A DNA stretch of 64,000 nt from Thauera sp. JM12B12. GTDB lineage: Bacteria > Pseudomonadota > Gammaproteobacteria > Burkholderiales > Rhodocyclaceae. The notes below the pieces were generated by a model. It saw nothing but the letters and a program-made list of their open reading frames with translations. It had not been told where the DNA came from and searched no databases. Position 1 is the first letter of the stretch, and each line of letters opens with the position of its first letter. The position numbers and the translations under genes were made by a program. The stretch is taken from the NCBI RefSeq assembly GCF_039614725.1, contig NZ_CP154859.1, positions 2,046,001 through 2,110,000 on the forward strand. The letters run 5' to 3'. Shown one piece after another: positions 60,421 through 64,000 of the stretch.

Positions 60421-60499
60421 AGCTTTGTTCGACGCCTGCCCCTCCCGCGCGAGGCGCGATGGCCTGCCCGGGCCGGACGGGCAGGCGTTGGACAAAGCT
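60421..60499. repeat. Long hairpin at the IS91 left end (origin or terminus candidate)
   Basis: Arms of 21 bases at 60421-60441 and 60479-60499 (AGCTTTGTTCGACGCCTGCC versus AGCTTTGTCCAACGCCTGCC when inverted) differ at two positions, with a GC-rich loop of 37 bases. It lies downstream of the transposase gene, where IS91 elements carry the origin end with a hairpin that the HUH enzyme recognises. Confidence 0.7.
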
Positions 60500-60775
60500 C
60501 CAGGGAGGAAACCGCGAAACGAGGCGAGGCCGTTCAGTCGGCGAGCGGCGCTATGGGCATTTGAGTGCCGCCCGATCGCGCAGGTACGCGATGAGCATGG
60601 TGCTGCGCCAGGCGCGGCGTGTTGCGTGAAGCCGTTGCGCGCCTTCGGTGGCATGGGCGACGTTCCTGCAGCGCAGGCTTATGACGCGAATGCCAGTGGC
60701 GGGCGCAGCGGGGCTCGACCAGGCCCGTCCGAACGGGTGCTGGCGGTAGGCTACGGGCGTGGAGACGATGCCTGG

Positions 60776-61984
60776 TCATGAGGTCGCCCTTTGGAGTGGC
60801 GGTGCGCGGATCGTCGCACCCCGAGCAAAGGTCTCAATGACACGCATCACCGATCCACAGCAGCGACACACGAAGCCGGTGGTGGGCGTGGTCGACATCG
60901 CCGTGGCTTCCGGCACCGAGGCGAGGGTGCGTGGCTCGTCTGGAGGCGTTGCGCCAAGCAGTTCCCGCGCACGTGCCAGGTTCTGCCGCCGTCCCACGTT
61001 GGCGAGCAAGCCGTAGTGCCGGATGCGATGGAAGCCGCATGGCAGCACGTGCAGCAGGAAGCGGCGCATGAACTCCTCGGCAGTGAGCGTCATCGTCTTG
61101 TGGCGGGTGCGCCCCTTGGCACGGTAGTCCTTCCAGCGGAACGAGACGCTGCCCGCGTCGAGCGACACCAGGCGACGGTTCGAGATCGCCACCCGATGGG
61201 TGTAGCGCGACAGGTAGGCGAGCACCGCCTCGGGGCCGGCGAAGGGTCGCTTGGCATAGACGACCCATTCGCTCGTGCGCAGCGGCGCGAGCCAGCGCAG
61301 GAACGCGGCCGTCTGTGCCAGCGGGGCGAACTCGCCGAAGAAGCGCAGCGCCCCGGCGTGATGCGCCTTCGCCAGCTCTTCCAGGAAACGCCGCCGGAAC
61401 AGCCGCGAGAGCACGCGGACCGGCAAGAAGAAGCCATGCAGGCAGGCAATCCAGCGTTGCCCGTCGGCCGACAGGCCGCCGCCGGGGACGATGCCGTGCA
61501 CGTGCGGGTGGTGCGTCATCGCCGAACCCCACGTGTGCAGCACGAGCGTGGCGCCGATCGTCGCGCCGAGGTGCTTCGGATCGGCAGCGATGGTGAGCAG
61601 CGTCTCGGCGGCGACCTCGAACAGCAGCCGATAGACGAGCGCCTTGTTGGTGTAGGCGAATGCGCTGATCGGCGCCGGCAGCGTGAAGACCACGTGGTAA
61701 TACTCGACCGGCAGCAGATCCGCCTGCCGGGCCTCGAGCCAACGCTGGGCGGCCCGCGCCTGACACTTCGGGCAGTGCCGGTTGCGGCACGAGTTGTAGC
61801 TGATGTCGATCTGCTCGCAGGCCTCACAGCGCAGCACGTGCCCGCCCAGCGCCGCAGTGCGGCACTGTTCGATCGCCGACATGACCTTCAACTGCCCGAG
61901 GCTCAGGTGGCCGTGCTGGGCGAGGCGCCAAGCCGGCCCGAAGGCGCGGAAGATGTCCGCGACCTCCAGTGCGGGGCGGACCAC
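60776..61984 (-). CDS. IS91-family Y2 HUH transposase
   Basis: 402 residues, GTG start at 61984. N-terminal zinc-binding region: CEACEQIDISYNSCRNRHC then PKCQ. HUH motif: MTHHPHVHGIVPGGG. Catalytic tyrosines lie three residues apart in LAYLSRYTHRVAIS. The C-terminus carries CRCCGSVM, another Cys pair. It nicks at the origin end and transfers a single strand by rolling-circle transposition. Appears complete. Confidence 0.93.
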   Translation of the reverse strand: MVRPALEVADIFRAFGPAWRLAQHGHLSLGQLKVMSAIEQCRTAALGGHVLRCEACEQIDISYNSCRNRHCPKCQARAAQRWLEARQADLLPVEYYHVVFTLPAPISAFAYTNKALVYRLLFEVAAETLLTIAADPKHLGATIGATLVLHTWGSAMTHHPHVHGIVPGGGLSADGQRWIACLHGFFLPVRVLSRLFRRRFLEELAKAHHAGALRFFGEFAPLAQTAAFLRWLAPLRTSEWVVYAKRPFAGPEAVLAYLSRYTHRVAISNRRLVSLDAGSVSFRWKDYRAKGRTRHKTMTLTAEEFMRRFLLHVLPCGFHRIRHYGLLANVGRRQNLARARELLGATPPDEPRTLASVPEATAMSTTPTTGFVCRCCGSVMRVIETFARGATIRAPPLQRATS

Positions 61985-61991
61985 GATGCGC

Positions 61992-62867
61992 CTACACCGG
62001 CTGCAGTTTCTCCAGCGGACTGACGACTTCGTGAAGGAGGTCGGCAGCGACCTGGGTGTAGATCACCGTGGTGTCGAGCTTCTTGTGGCCGAGCAGCGCT
62101 TGGATGATGCGGATGTCGACCTTCTGTTCGAGCAGGTGGGTCGCGAAGCAGTGGCGAAGCGTGTGCATCGACACCCGCTTGTCGATGTCGGCCGCCAGGG
62201 CGGCGGCACGAATGGCGCGATTGAGCTGGCGCGGGCTCAGCGGGTCGATCGGGTTAAGGCCCGGGAACAGCCAGCCGCCGTCGAGCATCTTGCCCTGCGC
62301 CCGAGCGACCCGCCACCAGACACGCAACCGCTCGAGCAGCAAGGGCGGAAGCATCGCGTAGCGATCCTTGCGGCCCTTGCCTTGCTCGACCCGCAAGGTC
62401 ATGCGAGAGCTGTCGATGTCGCTCACCTTGAGCGAGACCACTTCGCTTGCTCGCAGTCCGGTCGCGTAGGCGAGCGAGAGCGCCGTCTGGTGCTTGAGAT
62501 TGGTGCAGGCGGCGATCAGGCGCGCGACTTCTTCGCGACTCAGCACCACCGGCAAGCGCTGCGGCAACCGGACCGGCTGCATTCGCGCCATCAGCTCGCC
62601 GCGCTCGAGCGTGATGTCGAAGAAGAACTTCAGTCCGCTGATCGCGGCGTTGAGTGACATCGGCGACGTGCCGGTATCGACCAGGTGCAACTGGTAGTTG
62701 CGCAGGTCGTCCACGGTGGCGGTATCGGGCGAGCGTCCCAAGTAGCGCGTGAACCGGCACACCGCGCGAATGTATGCACTCTGCGTCTTGGGGGTGAGCT
62801 TGCGCATCCGCATGTCGTCGAGCATGCGCTGGCGCAAGGGGCTGACGGGACGAGTCGGGCTGTCCAT
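61992..62867 (-). CDS. IS91-associated tyrosine recombinase
   Basis: 291 residues from ATG 62867. The XerD-like layout shows Arg in ATGLRASEVVSL, Lys in GKGRKDRYAMLP, His-xx-Arg in HTLRHCFATHLL, and LLGHKKLDTTVIYTQVA with the nucleophile Tyr. It ends 7 bases before the transposase start, in the same transcript. Some IS91 elements carry such an accessory recombinase, possibly to resolve replication products. Confidence 0.93.
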   Translation of the reverse strand: MDSPTRPVSPLRQRMLDDMRMRKLTPKTQSAYIRAVCRFTRYLGRSPDTATVDDLRNYQLHLVDTGTSPMSLNAAISGLKFFFDITLERGELMARMQPVRLPQRLPVVLSREEVARLIAACTNLKHQTALSLAYATGLRASEVVSLKVSDIDSSRMTLRVEQGKGRKDRYAMLPPLLLERLRVWWRVARAQGKMLDGGWLFPGLNPIDPLSPRQLNRAIRAAALAADIDKRVSMHTLRHCFATHLLEQKVDIRIIQALLGHKKLDTTVIYTQVAADLLHEVVSPLEKLQPV

Positions 62868-63003
62868 GGCTTGCTCCTGTCGAAGACGAGGCCAATTGCC
62901 TCATCTCCCAACATGGCAAGCCTGCTGCCGATGGAAACCACGAACTCCGATGCTCGTCACGAGCGGTTCAGCACACCCCTACCGCGCGAGCGGTTTAGTC
63001 CGT

Positions 63004-63450
63004 GGGCGTGAAGCGGTCGATCGTGGCTATACGGTGCTCTTCACCTCGGCGGCGGCGCTGATGGCCGGGCTCACCAAGGCGCACGCCGACGGGCGGCTCG
63101 AGGAGAAACTGCTGCAGCTCTCGAAGCCCAAGCTGCTGATCATCGATGAGCTGGGCTACCTGCCGCTCGAGCCGGCTGCTGCGCACCTGTTCTTCCAGCT
63201 CGTGTCGCGGCGCTACGAGCGGGCCAGCATGTTGATCACCAGCAACCGGCCGGTCGGCGAGTGGGGACAGGTGTTTGGCGACGCGGTGGCCGCCACCGCG
63301 ATCCTCGATCGGCTGCTGCACCACAGCCAGGTCATCACGATCCGGGGCGACAGCTACCGGCTGCGCGACAAGCGCCGCAGCGGCCTTCTGCAGAAGGCCG
63401 CTGCCCCCACCCCCACCCCCACCCCCACCCCGATCACGTCGGAGAGTTGA
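63004..63450 (+). pseudogene. istB: IstB of element 2, 3' part
   Basis: The remaining istB frame starts GREAVDRGYTVLFTSAAALM and contains Walker B LLIIDELGYL and the sensor stretch MLITSNRPVGEWGQVFGD. It ends in a run of Pro-Thr pairs encoded by tandem CCCACC units (63405-63430). It has no start of its own. Confidence 0.88.
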
Positions 63451-63787
63451 TTAACCCAGGGAGGGTCAATTCCAGATGTCGTCAGGGGGTTAAATCTTCG
63501 TGTCGCTTGACACCAGGCGAAGGCGGGCTCCGGAAATATGTCGTGTACGCGGCTTATCGGACCGGCAGAAGCGGACGGCTCGCGTTGGTCCGTTGATGAC
63601 CTGCTACACCCGTACTGCAGCCGGTGGCAATCGATGGGGGCCGCCAATGGGGACAACGGGTTAGTTCCGACAGTTAGCTCGACTACGTTGGCGGACCAAC
63701 TGATTGCGCTCTGTCAAGCGATACAAGCGGGGGCGACTACGCAAGAGGGGCCTGGTTCACAGAGTCCGCGCCAACCGGTCGGGCGAC

Positions 63788-63850
63788 GCTCGGCGCTCCC
63801 GCCCCTACGTTCAGGCCTACGGCCTTCTCTTCGGGGCGGGAGCGCCGAGC
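63788..63850. repeat. 18-bp perfect inverted repeat
   Basis: GCTCGGCGCTCCCGCCCC (63788-63805) pairs perfectly with GGGGCGGGAGCGCCGAGC (63833-63850). The 27-base loop contains a second small palindrome (AGGCC-TAC-GGCCT). No T-tract follows, so it is not a standard terminator. It could be a REP-type or mobile-element end structure. Confidence 0.6.
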
Positions 63851-63894
63851 ACGCGACTGTGATCGAGGCTTATCGGCGAAATCTGCATTGATAC

Positions 63895-64000
63895 CTGGTG
63901 ACAGACTTCGGAATCCATGGCCAACTTTGAGGTGGATTCGCTGGCTGGGTTTAGACCGGGATCGATGGCCCCGTTTGGCGTGGAATGAGTGGCATGCATT
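63895..64000 (+). repeat. 24-base degenerate tandem repeats, possible IS21-type end
   Basis: Units start at 63919, 63943, 63967 and 63991, each beginning GGC with T residues around position 8-10. GG occurs near position 16-17, and GGA in the first and third units, plus a weaker unit before. The spacing and key positions are those of the end repeats at 28905-29042. This may be the end of another IS21-family element, or a leftover end, cut by the window edge. Confidence 0.45.

Larger units (their letters stand above)
60419..63003 (-). mobile_element. IS91-family element with tyrosine recombinase (ends to within a few bases)
   Basis: About 2.6 kb inserted in istB between the codons for VALG and GREAVDRGYT. 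It contains a Y2 HUH transposase and an upstream tyrosine recombinase on the minus strand, plus a long hairpin at its left end. IS91 elements move by rolling-circle replication and make no target duplication, consistent with the clean join. The exact end bases cannot be fixed because istB codons at the junction are ambiguous. Confidence 0.82.
58703..63512 (+). mobile_element. IS21-family element 2 with a nested IS91 element
   Basis: The left end TGTCAGGCGACAC (58703) and the right end read inward TGTCAAGCGACAC (63512) are inverted repeats, and the match continues with ATTGACCCCC-like versus TTTAACCCCC-like strings. Both sides are flanked by CCAGG (58698-58702 and 63513-63517), a 5-bp target duplication. 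Inside are istA, then istB broken near 60419-63003 by an IS91-family element. Without the insert the element would be about 2.2 kb, a normal IS21 size. It lies 137 bases upstream of the STAND gene start. Confidence 0.88.
63518..64000. other. Region beyond IS21 element 2, no convincing gene
   Basis: 483 bases. A frame at 63538-63891 (starting MSCTRLIGPAEADGSRW) has no recognisable content and runs through the hairpin at 63788-63850, so I do not call it a gene. The left part may be the other side of the DNA in which element 2 inserted. The right part holds the repeats described next. Confidence 0.4.

Noticed and set aside
63538..63891. A 117-residue gene
   Set aside because: No recognisable sequence, no clear ribosome binding site, and the frame runs through an 18-bp perfect hairpin.

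Overview
The window looks like chromosomal DNA of a GC-rich betaproteobacterium. A Rhodocyclales relative such as Thauera, Azoarcus or Aromatoleum is my guess, from the gene styles (hopanoid hpnC, rfbB/rfbD and manC, IS21 and IS91 elements), not from any database search. About 9 kb of ordinary core genes is followed by about 55 kb of accessory DNA.

Region 1 (1-9.2 kb) is core: a partial hpnC on the minus strand, a three-gene operon (ABC ATPase, FtsX-type permease, secreted AttH-like lipocalin protein), two dTDP-sugar genes (rfbB, rfbD), a bifunctional mannose-1-phosphate guanylyltransferase/isomerase, and tRNA-Leu(UAG).

Region 2 (9.2-17.9 kb) is a small integrated element. It entered the 3' half of the tRNA-Leu gene: a 56-bp piece of that gene is repeated at 17805-17860. 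It encodes a tyrosine integrase, an excisionase-like protein, a TOPRIM/AAA primase-helicase with iteron-like repeats at its 3' end, and an HK97-fold major capsid protein, with no terminase, portal, protease or tail gene visible. A textbook LexA (SOS) box lies upstream of the capsid gene. I read it as a phage-satellite-like element.

Region 3 (18-34.5 kb) is a patchwork. It holds a divergent TnpT/TnpS-like recombination pair with a palindromic site, an XRE-DUF2726 pair, a possible five-gene operon (MerR, VIT-VWA, RtcB, HNH, HD), arfB, a truncated exonuclease gene, an IS21-family element, a Ner/CI regulatory remnant of a Mu-like phage, and a second XRE-DUF2726 pair that mirrors the first.

Region 4 (34.8-58.6 kb) is a defence island. 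It carries a BREX operon (HTH regulator, BrxE-like, BrxA, BrxB, BrxC, PglX, PglZ, BrxL). PglX is split into two proteins at the boundary between its methyltransferase half and its specificity half. Between the halves sit three translationally coupled genes: a HEPN-like protein, a ParA/MinD-like ATPase with a KGGVGR motif, and a P-loop ATPase. This nested module is the most interesting feature of the window. Downstream are a cytoplasmic LCAT-type lipase and, convergent with it, a caspase-NACHT-WD40 STAND protein.

Region 5 (58.7-64 kb) is an IS21-family element with clear inverted ends and a 5-bp target duplication (CCAGG). Its istB gene is broken by an IS91-family element that carries its own tyrosine recombinase. 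The last 500 bases hold an 18-bp perfect hairpin and 24-bp repeats resembling the end of the first IS21 element.
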